Positions 24,869-33,793 of a stretch of 47,306 nucleotides of DNA are shown in pieces. The notes under the pieces were generated by a model. It worked only from the letters and a program-made list of their open reading frames with translations, ran no database searches and was not told where the DNA came from. Where the stretch lies: the NCBI GenBank assembly GCA_934553255.1, contig CAKTEZ010000011.1:1-47306 (forward strand), given 5' to 3'. Every line of letters starts with the position of its first letter. Position 1 is the first letter of the stretch. Source of the stretch: an uncultured Oscillospiraceae bacterium. Lineage in GTDB: Bacteria > Bacillota > Clostridia > Oscillospirales > Oscillospiraceae. The position numbers were made by a program, and so were the translations under genes.

Positions 24869-25359
24869 GGCTGTTGGGCGCAGCGCTTATTCTCTCCGGC
24901 AGCCTGCTCGTGTACGCACGGCTGCTGTACACGCGCTGGAGGGAGCGGCAGGCGCTGCGCGAGAGCATCGCGGCTCTGGAGTATCTGTCGCGCGAGCTGT
25001 CCTGCTCGCTCCTGCCGCTGCCGCGCCTGCTGGAGCGGCGCGGTCTGGGAGCGTATGCCGACGGGCTGTTTTCACAGACGCTCGCACTTCACGCCGCCGA
25101 CGGCGACATGCCGCTTGCAGACTGTTGGCGCGCGGCGGCAGAGCGGCTCCCGCTCGCCGCTCCGGAGCAGGAAACGCTCGCCCGTATCGCGGAGGCGTTC
25201 GGCGGCACAGAGGAGGGTGCGCTTGCGGCTCTGCGCGGCGGCGTCTCGGCGCTGCGCGCCGCTCTTGCCGAGCGGCAGCACGAGGAACGGCAAAGCGGGC
25301 GGCTCGCGGGGGCGCTCTGTCTGAGTGGCGGGACACTTCTCGTGATACTGCTGCTCTGA
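24865..25359 (+). CDS. spoIIIAB: Stage III sporulation protein AB
   Basis: The 164-residue protein has an N-terminal membrane helix (about 1-18), a helical soluble domain related to type II/IV secretion platform proteins, and a C-terminal hydrophobic tail (about 147-164). It acts in the SpoIIIA channel in the outer forespore membrane. The start is GTG 24865, overlapping the spoIIIAA stop by 4 bases. No other start fits the operon. Confidence 0.92.
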   Translation: MRLLGAALILSGSLLVYARLLYTRWRERQALRESIAALEYLSRELSCSLLPLPRLLERRGLGAYADGLFSQTLALHAADGDMPLADCWRAAAERLPLAAPEQETLARIAEAFGGTEEGALAALRGGVSALRAALAERQHEERQSGRLAGALCLSGGTLLVILLL

Positions 25360-25391
25360 AAAGTGAAATTACTTTACATAGGAGTTTGCTT

Positions 25392-25586
25392 ATGGACATT
25401 GACCTCGTCTTTAAGATCGCCGCGGTCGGCATTGTCGTCGCCGTACTCAATCAGCTGCTCGTGCGCTCGGATCGTCCCGATCAGGCCATGCTCGTCAGCC
25501 TTGCGGGACTGGTGGCGACGATGATGCTGCTCGTGCGCGAGATCAGCTCGCTGTTCGACCTCGTCAAGACGCTGTTCGGCTTTTAG
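25392..25586 (+). CDS. spoIIIAC: Stage III sporulation protein AC
   Basis: This is a 64-residue protein with two membrane helices (about 6-22 and 30-48), matching the normal size of SpoIIIAC, a small component of the channel. ATG 25392 follows GGAG, and the gene lies 32 bases after spoIIIAB. spoIIIAD begins 3 bases after its stop. Confidence 0.93.
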   Translation: MDIDLVFKIAAVGIVVAVLNQLLVRSDRPDQAMLVSLAGLVATMMLLVREISSLFDLVKTLFGF

Positions 25587-25589
25587 GCG

Positions 25590-25976
25590 ATGGAGGTCCT
25601 GCTCAAGATCACGGCGCTGTGCCTGCTTGCCGCCGTGGTTGCGGCGCTCCTGCGCCGCAGCGAGGAGGGGTTGGCGCTCGTTCTGATGTTGGCGGCCGCC
25701 GTGTGCGCGGCGGCGCTGCTCGCCGCCGCTGCGGGGGAGCTTTCCGCACTCTCCGGCGAGTTGATCGCGCTGACGGGACTGGCCCCCGCGGTATTCGTGC
25801 CGCTCGGCAAGGTGCTTGCCATTGCGCTGACGGTGCGCTTGGGCTGCGCGTTCTGCCGCGACGCCGCGCAGGAGACGCTTTGCATCCTGCTGGAAACGGC
25901 GGGCGCGGTCTGCGCGCTGCTTGCCGCCGCGCCTTTGCTGCGCGCGGTCATCGAGCTGGTGGGGGGCTTTTTATGA
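25590..25976 (+). CDS. spoIIIAD: Stage III sporulation protein AD
   Basis: This is a 128-residue, very hydrophobic protein with about four membrane helices, related to SpoIIIAC in its first part. The conserved LTGLAPAVFVPLGKVLAIALTVRLG region and C-terminal helices are typical. It overlaps spoIIIAE by 4 bases (ATGA). The ribosome site is weak, which fits coupling to spoIIIAC. Confidence 0.93.
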   Translation: MEVLLKITALCLLAAVVAALLRRSEEGLALVLMLAAAVCAAALLAAAAGELSALSGELIALTGLAPAVFVPLGKVLAIALTVRLGCAFCRDAAQETLCILLETAGAVCALLAAAPLLRAVIELVGGFL

Positions 25977-27046
25977 AGGGACTGCTTCGACGCCTGATCC
26001 CGCTTCTCCTCCTTGCGCTCCTGTGCCTGCCCGCGCGCGCCGCCGAGGTGCCGGTGGACCTTGCCGACACGCTGCCGCAGACGGCGGCGGAGCTTTTGCG
26101 CGAGGGCGGCTCGGTCACGGAGAACGGTCTGAGCCGCCTTCTGGAGCGGCTCGGTCCCGCGCTGCGCGAGGCCCTGACGCAGTCCGTGCGCGGAGCGGTC
26201 ACGCTCACGATGGTCGTGCTGCTCACAGGGGCGGCGCAGGGCTTCGCCGTGGCGTCCGGAGGCGCCGCGGAGCGTTGGGTCTCGCTTGCGGGCGTGCTGA
26301 GCGTGACGGCACTCTCCGCGGGTGACCTTTCCGCGCTCATCGGTCTCGGCGCCGCGACTATGCAGGATGTCGCCGCATTCGCCAAAATGCTGCTGCCGAC
26401 AATGGCGGCCGCCCTCGCGGGCAGCGGGGGCGTTCTCACGGCAAGCGCATGGCAGGTCGGCACGCTCTGGGCAGCCGACGCACTCATGAGCGTCATCAAC
26501 GAGCTGCTCCTGCCGCTGACCTACTGCCATATCGCACTCGCGGCGGCGGGCGCGGCGCTGCCGGAGAGCGGACTGGAGCATCTGGCGGACGGCTTGAAAA
26601 AGCTTATTTCGTGGGGACTGTGCGGCATCGTCGCGCTCTTCACTCTCTACCTTTCGGTCAGCAACGTCCTCACCGGCAGCGCGGACCGCGCGGCGGTCAA
26701 GGCGGCGCAGGCGGCGGTCTCCGGCGCGGTGCCGGTGGTCGGAGGGCTGCTCTCCGAGGCGGCGGAGGCCGTGCTGGGCGCGGCGCATTCGCTCCGCGCG
26801 GTCATCGGCGCGGCGGGCGTGTTCGGCGTGCTGCTGCTCTGCCTGACGCCGCTCGTGCGGCTTGGGGTGCAGTTCCTGCTCTACAGGGCGGCGGCGTTCG
26901 CCTCGGCGGCGAGCGGCGTGAAGCCGCTCGAGCGGCTGCTCGAGCAGCTCGGCGACGCCTTCGGGCTGATCCTTGCGATGACGGCGTCCTGCGCGCTGCT
27001 GCTGCTCGCGGCGCTGCTGGTATCCATTTCAATGGTGGTGATCTGA
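25973..27046 (+). CDS. spoIIIAE: Stage III sporulation protein AE
   Basis: This is a polytopic membrane subunit of the SpoIIIA channel, 357 residues. It has an N-terminal signal-like helix (about 5-23, ending PARAAE) and then multiple hydrophobic helices. Length is slightly below the roughly 400 of Bacillus. It starts inside the end of spoIIIAD and abuts spoIIIAF with no gap. Confidence 0.95.
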   Translation: MKGLLRRLIPLLLLALLCLPARAAEVPVDLADTLPQTAAELLREGGSVTENGLSRLLERLGPALREALTQSVRGAVTLTMVVLLTGAAQGFAVASGGAAERWVSLAGVLSVTALSAGDLSALIGLGAATMQDVAAFAKMLLPTMAAALAGSGGVLTASAWQVGTLWAADALMSVINELLLPLTYCHIALAAAGAALPESGLEHLADGLKKLISWGLCGIVALFTLYLSVSNVLTGSADRAAVKAAQAAVSGAVPVVGGLLSEAAEAVLGAAHSLRAVIGAAGVFGVLLLCLTPLVRLGVQFLLYRAAAFASAASGVKPLERLLEQLGDAFGLILAMTASCALLLLAALLVSISMVVI

Positions 27047-27517
27047 ATGGCATTTGTGCGGCAGTGGCTGCTCGGCGTGGTGGCCTGCGCCTTTCTCGTC
27101 GATCTGGCCGATCAGATCGCGCCGGCGGGAGTGCTGCGCCCGCTCGTGCGCTTCTGCGGCGGACTGGTGCTGCTGTTGTGTCTGCTCCGTCCGCTGGGAA
27201 CGGCGGAGCTTCGCGAGCTTTCCCTCTCGACCGACGGTCTTTCCGAACGCCGCGCGGCGTTGGAGGAGCAGTACGCGGCGGAGAACGCCCGCGCGCTCGC
27301 TGCGGTCATAGCCGAGCGGACGGGCGCATATATTGAGGACAAAGCACACGCTCTCGGTCTGGAGGTCACGGCGGAGGTCGAGGTAGCGGAGCGTGGCGGA
27401 ACGCTCGTTCCGTGCCGCGTCACGCTGTACGGTGCGGAGAGCGAGGCGCTCGCCGCGCTGTTGGAGCGGGAACTGGGCATCGCGCGGACCGAACAGGAAT
27501 GGAGGGCGGCGGAATGA
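27047..27517 (+). CDS. spoIIIAF: Stage III sporulation protein AF
   Basis: The 156-residue protein has two N-terminal membrane helices (about 6-24 and 32-50) and a soluble domain with a ring-building-motif-like fold that forms a ring in the channel. It begins directly after spoIIIAE and overlaps spoIIIAG by 4 bases. The sequence is divergent, so the call rests partly on position. Confidence 0.92.
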   Translation: MAFVRQWLLGVVACAFLVDLADQIAPAGVLRPLVRFCGGLVLLLCLLRPLGTAELRELSLSTDGLSERRAALEEQYAAENARALAAVIAERTGAYIEDKAHALGLEVTAEVEVAERGGTLVPCRVTLYGAESEALAALLERELGIARTEQEWRAAE

Positions 27518-28026
27518 GGGAGCAGCCATGGAAAAGGGCGGCGGAAGCGCTGAAAAAATACCGTCTTGCTGCGCTCGTCGTGCTTCTCGGCGTGGTTTTG
27601 ATGCTGCTGCCGGACGGCGCGGCGAAGGACGCCGCGCCGCCGGAGGCTGCGGCAGGGGAGACATTCGACCGCGCCGCCGTACAGGAGGAGATGGAGCGTA
27701 TCCTCTCCGCCATCGACGGCACGGGAGAACTGCGGCTCATGCTGACGGTGGACGCGGGGACCAGACGCGAGCTGGCGCAGAGCAGCTCATCCTCGCGCAG
27801 CGGCGCGGATGAATGGGAGCAGAGGAGCGAGCCGCTGACGGTCGGCGCGGGCAGCGGCGTGCAGGAGGTCGTGGTGACCAACAGCATCTACCCGCGCTAC
27901 ATCGGTGCGCTGGTGGTCTGCGAGGGCGGCGGAAACGCCGGAGTGCGGCTTAGCGTGACCAACGCAGTCAGCGCGCTCACCGGTCTGACGAGCGACCGGA
28001 TCACCGTTGTGCAAGGCAAACCCTGA
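27514..28026 (+). CDS. spoIIIAG: Stage III sporulation protein AG
   Basis: The 170-residue protein has one membrane helix (about 17-34, LAALVVLLGVVLMLLP) and an intermembrane ring-forming domain (VVVTNSIYPRYIGALVVCEGG ... LTGLTSDRITVVQGK), as in the large SpoIIIAG ring. A Ser-rich linker is at about 88-94. ATG 27514 overlaps the spoIIIAF stop by 4 bases; a longer in-frame start lies inside spoIIIAF. Confidence 0.95.
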   Translation: MREQPWKRAAEALKKYRLAALVVLLGVVLMLLPDGAAKDAAPPEAAAGETFDRAAVQEEMERILSAIDGTGELRLMLTVDAGTRRELAQSSSSSRSGADEWEQRSEPLTVGAGSGVQEVVVTNSIYPRYIGALVVCEGGGNAGVRLSVTNAVSALTGLTSDRITVVQGKP

Positions 28027-28051
28027 AGAATTTATTTTTGGGAGGACGAAT

Positions 28052-28588
28052 ATGAAGAAGCTCTGGAAACGGAATGCGGTGGCGGCGGCGGTCCTGCTGC
28101 TGGTGTGTGCGGCGATCTTCCTCAACGGGCGCTACGCGGAGAATGTGGAGGAGACGGATAAGATCCTCGGGCAGTCCACGCTCGTGGACGGCACGGCGGG
28201 CGACGCGGCGGAGGTCTCCGCCGAGGCTCTGCCGGACGACTACTTTGCCACCGCGCGGCTCACGCGCCAGCAGGCGCGCGACAGCGCTTTGAGTCTGCTG
28301 CAGGAGGCGAGCGGCAGCGCGGAGGTCGATGAACAGACGGCGAACGAGGCGGCGCAGAGCATTCAGACGCTGGCGGCTTATACGCTCAGCGAGGCCCAGA
28401 TCGAGAACATGATCACCGCCAAGGGCTACGCCGACTGCGTGGTCTTTATGGCCGACGACAGCGTGAGCGTGGTCGTTTCCGCGGGCGAGGACGGACTGCA
28501 GACCGAGGACATCGCCCGCATCACCGACATCGTCAAGCAGGAGACCGATCTCGGCGCCGACCGCATCAAAATATTAGAGGTAAATTAG
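28052..28588 (+). CDS. spoIIIAH: Stage III sporulation protein AH
   Basis: The 178-residue protein has an N-terminal membrane helix (about 9-25) and a C-terminal YscJ/FliF-like domain that binds SpoIIQ of the forespore. In this window no spoIIQ is seen. ATG 28052 has GGGAGG 6 bases upstream. It is the last gene of the operon. I see no clear terminator before the next promoter at 28592. Confidence 0.95.
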   Translation: MKKLWKRNAVAAAVLLLVCAAIFLNGRYAENVEETDKILGQSTLVDGTAGDAAEVSAEALPDDYFATARLTRQQARDSALSLLQEASGSAEVDEQTANEAAQSIQTLAAYTLSEAQIENMITAKGYADCVVFMADDSVSVVVSAGEDGLQTEDIARITDIVKQETDLGADRIKILEVN

Positions 28589-28591
28589 CTG

Positions 28592-28620
28592 TTGTAATTT
28601 GCATGAAAAGATGGTAGAAT
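28592..28620 (+). promoter_or_regulatory. Promoter of the asp23-nusB-xse cluster
   Basis: TTGTAA (28592-28597), 17 bases, TAGAAT (28615-28620), starting 3 bases past the spoIIIAH stop and about 60 bases before ATG 28680. Confidence 0.65.
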
Positions 28621-28679
28621 ACTGATAATTAAGCATAAGCATGCAAACTATCACTACCATACAGCAAGGAGAGACAGCA

Positions 28680-29045
28680 ATGGGTGAAAACCGCGAGTAT
28701 CTGACGCAGGCCGAAACGGACGGCAGCATCAATATTTCCGAGGATGTCGTCGTCGCCATCGCGTCCGAGGCCATCGGCGAGATCGAGGGCGTGGGAGCAA
28801 TGATGACCACCATGACCGAGCAGCTCACCGAGCAGTTCATGGGGAAAAAGCCCGCCCGCGGCGTACACATGGAAGTGCAGGACGGCGAGATCACGCTCGA
28901 CATTTACCTGACCGTTCGCTACGGCTTCGCCATTCCGGAGATCGCCGCCAAGGTGCAGGATGCGGTGATGAGCGCCGTCGCCGCCATGACGGGCTTTACC
29001 GTCATGGCGGTCAATGTCCATGTCGGCGGCATCAGCTTCAACTAA
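28680..29045 (+). CDS. Asp23/Gls24 family envelope stress protein
   Basis: This 121-residue protein belongs to the Asp23/Gls24 (YqhY/YloU) family, which in Firmicutes is tied to envelope stress and lipid metabolism and often sits before nusB. The family fold is visible: GSINISEDVVVAIASEAIGEIEG at the start and the FTVMAVNVHVGGISF end. ATG 28680 follows AAGGAGAG; an upstream ATG lies before that ribosome site. It is the first gene of the nusB cluster. Confidence 0.92.
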   Translation: MGENREYLTQAETDGSINISEDVVVAIASEAIGEIEGVGAMMTTMTEQLTEQFMGKKPARGVHMEVQDGEITLDIYLTVRYGFAIPEIAAKVQDAVMSAVAAMTGFTVMAVNVHVGGISFN

Positions 29046-29072
29046 AGAAAAAGAGAAAAGGACAAAAAATCT

Positions 29073-29525
29073 ATGGTTCGCAATACTGCAAGAGAGATCG
29101 CCGTGCATCTGGCCTACGAGCTGAGCTTCACGGACAAAAGCGTGGAGGATCTGCTCGACGAGCGGCTCAGCCGCGAGGGATTTGCCGAACTGTCCGAGGA
29201 AGACGAGCTTTACAGCGAAGCACCCAACGCCAAGCAGGCGGAGTATATCCGCACCCTTGTGCGCGGCGTCGCCGACCATGCGCCGGAGCTGGACGAATTC
29301 ATCGCTAAATACGCCAAGGGCTGGAGCTTTGAGCGCATTCCGCTCGTCGCGTCCGCGGTCATGCGCGTGGCAATGTATGAGATCCTCTACTGCCGCGACA
29401 TTCCCAACTCCGTCGCCATCAACGAAGCGGTGGAGATCGCTAAAAAGTACGAAACGCCGGAGACCGTGAAGTTCATCAACGGCATCCTCGGCTCCTTCGT
29501 GCGCGCGGAGATCAGCGCCGAATAA
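29073..29525 (+). CDS. nusB: Transcription antitermination factor NusB
   Basis: NusB binds boxA RNA with S10 (NusE) and supports rRNA antitermination. The 150-residue all-helical protein has the family segments TAREIAVHLAYELSF at the N-terminus and PNSVAINEAVEIAKKYETPE ... FINGILGSF at the C-terminus. ATG 29073 follows AAAAGGA. A hairpin with a weak T-run lies just after the stop. Confidence 0.96.
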   Translation: MVRNTAREIAVHLAYELSFTDKSVEDLLDERLSREGFAELSEEDELYSEAPNAKQAEYIRTLVRGVADHAPELDEFIAKYAKGWSFERIPLVASAVMRVAMYEILYCRDIPNSVAINEAVEIAKKYETPETVKFINGILGSFVRAEISAE

Positions 29526-29532
29526 GACGAAG

Positions 29533-29560
29533 AGCAGAGCGCCGGAAAGCGCTCTGCTTT
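29533..29560 (+). terminator. Weak terminator or attenuator after nusB
   Basis: A 10-base-pair stem (29533-29542 with 29549-29558) with a 6-base loop is followed by TTTG only. It may reduce read-through into xseA. Confidence 0.5.
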
Positions 29561-29604
29561 GTACTGCACATATTGAAAAGCGGTTTTGCTTTACAGGAGC
29601 GCGC

Positions 29605-30834
29605 ATGGAACAGCAAATGATCTTCTCGGTCAGCGAGGCCAACAACTTCATCAAGGCGCTGCTCGACCAGGTCCCGCAGCTGCAGGAGATCTATGTCCGC
29701 GGCGAGATCTCGAACTACAAGCTCTACCCATCGGGACACCACTATTTCACGCTCAAGGACGCGGAGGGCGCGATGCGCTGCGTGCTGTTCAAGGGCAGCG
29801 CGCTGCGGCTGCGCTTCCGTCCGGAGAACGGCATGAAGGTCATCGCTTTCGGCCGCATCGGTGTGTTCCCGCGCGACGGCGCGTACCAGCTCTATGTTTC
29901 CGACCTCACGGCGGAGGGCGTGGGCGACCTGCACATCGCCTTCGAGCAGCTCAAGGCGAAGCTTTACGCCGAGGGGCTGTTCGATCCCGCGCACAAAAAG
30001 CCGCTCCCGCCGTACCCCAAGACCATCGCCGTCGTCACCTCGTCGGCAGGCGCGGCGGTACACGATATGCTGCGTATCCTCCGCGCGCGCTGGCCGCTGA
30101 CGGAGGTAAAGCTTCTCGGCGTGCGCGTGCAGGGGGCGGAGGCTCCGGCGGAGATCGTCGGCGCGCTGAACTACGCGAACAGGCACAAGGTCGCAGACCT
30201 CATCATCACGGGGCGCGGCGGCGGATCGATCGAGGACCTCTGGGCATTCAACGACGAGCGCGTGGCGCGGGCGATCTATGCCTCGGAAATTCCGATCATC
30301 TCTGCCGTCGGTCACGAGCCGGACGTTACCATCGCGGACTATGTCGCCGACATGCGCGCGTCCACGCCGTCCAACGCGGCGGAGCTTGCCGTACCGGACC
30401 GGAACGATGTTCGCGCACGGCTCGACGCGTTGGAGCGGCGCATGGACCGGACGGAGCGCGCGCGGCTCGGCGGACTGCGCGACCGCCTGTCCGCGTTGGA
30501 GAGCAAGCGTGCGCTGCGCGACCCAATGGCATTTCTGGCGGACAAGCGTCTGCTGCTGGACTGCACGCAGAAAGATCTCGCCTCCCTTGCCGAGCGGCAG
30601 GTGGCGCAGCGGCGGCAGCGCTTTGCCGCGCTCTGCGCCGCGCTCGACGCGATGAGTCCGCTGCGCGTACTCGCGCGCGGCTACGCTGTGGCACGCACGG
30701 AGGAAGGCGCGGTGCTGCGCCGCGCGGACGAGGTCTCCGCGGGGGAGACCGTCCACATAACGCTCGCAGAGGGAAGCCTTGTTTGTACGGTCAATGAAAC
30801 GATAGAGGAGAACAGCCATGGCAAAGAGCTTTGA
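29605..30834 (+). CDS. xseA: Exodeoxyribonuclease VII large subunit
   Basis: With XseB it degrades single-stranded DNA in both directions during repair. The 409-residue protein has an N-terminal OB fold (about 5-100, VRGEISNYKLYPSGHHYFTLKD) and the catalytic domain with PKTIAVVTSSAGAAVHDML, ITGRGGGSIEDLWAFND and ISAVGHEPDVTIADYVADMRASTPSNAAEL. A helical region follows. It overlaps xseB by 17 bases. Confidence 0.97.
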   Translation: MEQQMIFSVSEANNFIKALLDQVPQLQEIYVRGEISNYKLYPSGHHYFTLKDAEGAMRCVLFKGSALRLRFRPENGMKVIAFGRIGVFPRDGAYQLYVSDLTAEGVGDLHIAFEQLKAKLYAEGLFDPAHKKPLPPYPKTIAVVTSSAGAAVHDMLRILRARWPLTEVKLLGVRVQGAEAPAEIVGALNYANRHKVADLIITGRGGGSIEDLWAFNDERVARAIYASEIPIISAVGHEPDVTIADYVADMRASTPSNAAELAVPDRNDVRARLDALERRMDRTERARLGGLRDRLSALESKRALRDPMAFLADKRLLLDCTQKDLASLAERQVAQRRQRFAALCAALDAMSPLRVLARGYAVARTEEGAVLRRADEVSAGETVHITLAEGSLVCTVNETIEENSHGKEL

Positions 30835-31042
30835 GGAAAACATCGCGCGTCTGGAGGAGATCGTGTTGCTGCTGGAAAAGGGCGACGCAAAGCTGGCGGA
30901 CTCGCTCAAGCTGTTTGAGGAGGGGACGCAGCTCGTCTCCTCCTGCGGGAAAATGCTCGACGCGGCGGAGCAGAAGGTCGTGCGCCTGACAAAAGGCGCG
31001 GACGGCGCGCCGGTCGAAACGCCGTTTTTAACGGAGGAATGA
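30818..31042 (+). CDS. xseB: Exodeoxyribonuclease VII small subunit
   Basis: This 74-residue helical hairpin protein binds the XseA helical region. The motif FEENIARLEEIVLLLEKGDA followed by SLKLFEEGTQL is typical. It starts inside the end of xseA, giving coupled synthesis. ispA follows 2 bases after its stop. Confidence 0.96.
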   Translation: MAKSFEENIARLEEIVLLLEKGDAKLADSLKLFEEGTQLVSSCGKMLDAAEQKVVRLTKGADGAPVETPFLTEE

Positions 31043-31044
31043 CC

Positions 31045-31929
31045 ATGGAGCAGACGCTTTTCACCCTCCGCATGGAGGAATACCGCGCCATGGTCGAGGA
31101 CTATCTCGCCGATCGCCCCGCGCTGCTGCAAACGCCCTACCGTCGGCTGCTGGAGGCCATGCGCTACAGCCTGCTGGCGGGCGGCAAGCGCTTGCGCCCC
31201 ATTCTGACGCTGGAATTCTGCCGCCTGTGCGGCGGCGATGTGCGCGCGGCGCTGCCCGCCGCCTGCGGCGTGGAGATGCTGCACACCTATTCGCTCATTC
31301 ACGACGATCTGCCGTGCATGGATGACGACGATCTCCGCCGTGGCAGACCGTCGAACCACAAGGTATTCGGCGAATGCACCGCCGTACTCGCGGGCGACGC
31401 GCTGCAGGCGTTCGCCTTTGAAACGGTGCTTTCCGCGCCGCTGCCGCCGGAGCGTACGGTACGCTGCGCGCAGATACTGGCGGACGCCGCCGGACACGCG
31501 GGCATCTGCGGCGGACAGCAGCTCGACCTTGAGTGGGAGGGCAGGGCGCTCGACCGCGGCGAGCTGATGGAGATCCATCTGCGTAAGACGAGCGCGCTGA
31601 TCCGCGCGGCCTGTCTCATGGGCGTTGCCGCCGCGGGCGGCACGGCGGAGCAGGAGGACGCGGCGCGGCGCTATGCCGATTCGCTCGGCCTTGCGTTCCA
31701 GATCCGCGACGATATGCTCGATGTCATCGGCGACGAGGCGACCTTCGGCAAGCCCATCGGCTCGGACAAGGCGGAGAAAAAGACCACCTTCGTCGATCTG
31801 CTCGGATTGGGGGATTGTGAAAATGAGGTCGCTCGCCTGACGGAGGAGGCCGTTTCCGCGCTTACCGTCTTTGACGATGCGGCGTTTCTGACGGCGCTTT
31901 CACGCAGCATGGAGACACGAAAGAAGTAA
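31045..31929 (+). CDS. ispA: Polyprenyl (farnesyl) diphosphate synthase
   Basis: This is a trans-prenyltransferase that condenses isopentenyl diphosphate with an allylic diphosphate, most likely to C15. The 294-residue protein has the first aspartate-rich motif DDLPCMD at 87-93 and the second DDMLD at about 227-231, with GGKRLRP at 46-52. I chose ATG 31045, 7 bases after GGAGG; an ATG 6 bases earlier overlaps the xseB stop but is too close to that site. Product length is inferred from context beside dxs. Confidence 0.94.
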   Translation: MEQTLFTLRMEEYRAMVEDYLADRPALLQTPYRRLLEAMRYSLLAGGKRLRPILTLEFCRLCGGDVRAALPAACGVEMLHTYSLIHDDLPCMDDDDLRRGRPSNHKVFGECTAVLAGDALQAFAFETVLSAPLPPERTVRCAQILADAAGHAGICGGQQLDLEWEGRALDRGELMEIHLRKTSALIRAACLMGVAAAGGTAEQEDAARRYADSLGLAFQIRDDMLDVIGDEATFGKPIGSDKAEKKTTFVDLLGLGDCENEVARLTEEAVSALTVFDDAAFLTALSRSMETRKK

Positions 31930-31945
31930 ACAAGGGGAAATTGTT

Positions 31946-33793
31946 TTGATTTTGGAAAGACTCCGTTCGCCGGACGACCTCAGGGCGCTCGACGAGTTGG
32001 AATTAAAAATACTCTGCGATGAGCTGCGCGCTTTTTTGGTCGCGCAGGTCTCGCACACCGGCGGACACCTCGCCTCGAACCTCGGCGTGGTGGAGCTGAC
32101 GGTCGCCATCCATCGCGTATTTGATACGGCGCGCGACCGCCTCGTTTTTGATGTGGGGCATCAGTGCTATGTCCATAAGATCCTCACCGGACGCGCGGAG
32201 CAGTTTCCGACGCTGCGCCAGCTCGGCGGCATCTCCGGCTTTCCCAAGCCCTGCGAGAGCGTTCATGACGCTTTCATCGCCGGTCACGCCTCCAACTCCG
32301 TCTCCGTGGCGCTCGGCATGGCGCGCGCCCGCACGATGCTGCACGAGGATTACAGCGTGCTTGCGCTCATCGGCGACGGCGCGCTCACCGGCGGGCTTGC
32401 CTACGAGGGGCTGAACAACGCGGGCGCCAGCGGCGAGCCGCTGATCGTTATCCTCAACGACAACGGTATGTCCATCGCCCGCAATGTCGGCGCGATGAGC
32501 GAGCATCTTTCGCGCCTTCGCACGAAGCCGGAATACTTCGCCTTCAAAAAGGCGTATCACAGCGCGCTGGGCGGGAGCCGTCTCGGCCATGCGCTCTATG
32601 ACTTCAACCACGCGCTCAAGACCGGCATCAAAAAGGCGCTCCTGCCGAACGCCACGATGTTCGAGGATATGGGCTTTGCCTACCTCGGTCCGGTGGACGG
32701 ACACGACCTCACCCAGCTTACCAGCACGCTCGAGTGGGCGAAGGAGATGAAGCGTCCCGTTCTGGTCCATGTCCGCACGCAGAAGGGGCGCGGCTACGCG
32801 CCCGCCGAGCGCGAGCCGTGGAGGTTCCACGGCGTCGGTCCGTTCGACGCGGAGACGGGCGCCGTTCCTCCGGCGAAGGAAAGCTTCTCCTCCGTCTTCG
32901 GCGCGGCGCTCACGGAGCTGGCGGCGGAGGACGCGCGCGTATGCGCCATCACCGCGGCGATGGAGGACGGGACAGGGCTTACCCCCTTTGCCGAGCGCTA
33001 TCCGGACCGCTTCTTTGATGTCGGCATCGCCGAGGGACACGCCGCCGCGATGGCGGCGGGCCTTGCCGCGCAGGGCGCACTCCCTGTTTTTGCCGTATAT
33101 TCCAGCTTTCTCCAGCGCGCCTATGACCAGCTGCTGCACGATGTGGCGCTGAGCGGGCTGCATGTCGTCTTTGCCGTGGACCGCGCAGGACTGGTCGGCG
33201 CGGACGGCGCGACGCACCACGGCGTAATGGATACGGTGTTTCTCTCCGGCATCCCGAACATGACGGTTCTATGTCCGTCAAGCTTTGCGGAGCTTCGCAG
33301 TATGCTGCGCCGCGCGGTGCTGGAGATGAGCGGTCCCGTTGCCCTTCGCTATCCGCGCGGGGGAGAGGGCGTTTACCGCGCCGACCGCAGCGCGGAGGAT
33401 TTTGCCGAACTGCGTACAGGCGGGGACATCACCCTGTGTGCCTACGGCACGCTTATCAATAATGTTTTAGACGCGGCGGAGCTGCTGCGCGAGGACGGCA
33501 TCGAGGCCCGCGTGATCAAGCTTAACCGCATCTCGCCGTTCCGCGGCGGCGAGCTGTCCCGCGTGTTCGGCGATACCGAGCAGCTTCTGGTGGCGGAAGA
33601 ATGCTCCGGCGTCGGCTGCATCGGTCAGCGCATCGCGGCGATCCTCACCGAAGAGGGACACGAGCCGAAAAAACTCACGCTCTGCAATCTCGGCCGCCGC
33701 TTTGTGGAGCAGGGCAGCGTGGACAAACTGCGCGCCCAATGCGGACTGGACGCGGCATCTCTGGCGCGAACGGCAAAGGAGGTCTGCCAATGA
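31946..33793 (+). CDS. dxs: 1-Deoxy-D-xylulose-5-phosphate synthase
   Basis: This thiamine-diphosphate enzyme joins pyruvate and glyceraldehyde-3-phosphate at the entry to the MEP isoprenoid pathway. The 615-residue protein shows HTGGHLASNLGVVELT, DVGHQCYVHKILTGR, the cofactor motif GDGALTGG ... NDNGMSI, the catalytic-Glu region DVGIAEGHAAAMAAG and DRAGLVGADGATHHG. The start is TTG 31946, with AAGGGG at a good distance and no ATG or GTG nearby in frame. It overlaps tlyA by 4 bases. Confidence 0.96.
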   Translation: MILERLRSPDDLRALDELELKILCDELRAFLVAQVSHTGGHLASNLGVVELTVAIHRVFDTARDRLVFDVGHQCYVHKILTGRAEQFPTLRQLGGISGFPKPCESVHDAFIAGHASNSVSVALGMARARTMLHEDYSVLALIGDGALTGGLAYEGLNNAGASGEPLIVILNDNGMSIARNVGAMSEHLSRLRTKPEYFAFKKAYHSALGGSRLGHALYDFNHALKTGIKKALLPNATMFEDMGFAYLGPVDGHDLTQLTSTLEWAKEMKRPVLVHVRTQKGRGYAPAEREPWRFHGVGPFDAETGAVPPAKESFSSVFGAALTELAAEDARVCAITAAMEDGTGLTPFAERYPDRFFDVGIAEGHAAAMAAGLAAQGALPVFAVYSSFLQRAYDQLLHDVALSGLHVVFAVDRAGLVGADGATHHGVMDTVFLSGIPNMTVLCPSSFAELRSMLRRAVLEMSGPVALRYPRGGEGVYRADRSAEDFAELRTGGDITLCAYGTLINNVLDAAELLREDGIEARVIKLNRISPFRGGELSRVFGDTEQLLVAEECSGVGCIGQRIAAILTEEGHEPKKLTLCNLGRRFVEQGSVDKLRAQCGLDAASLARTAKEVCQ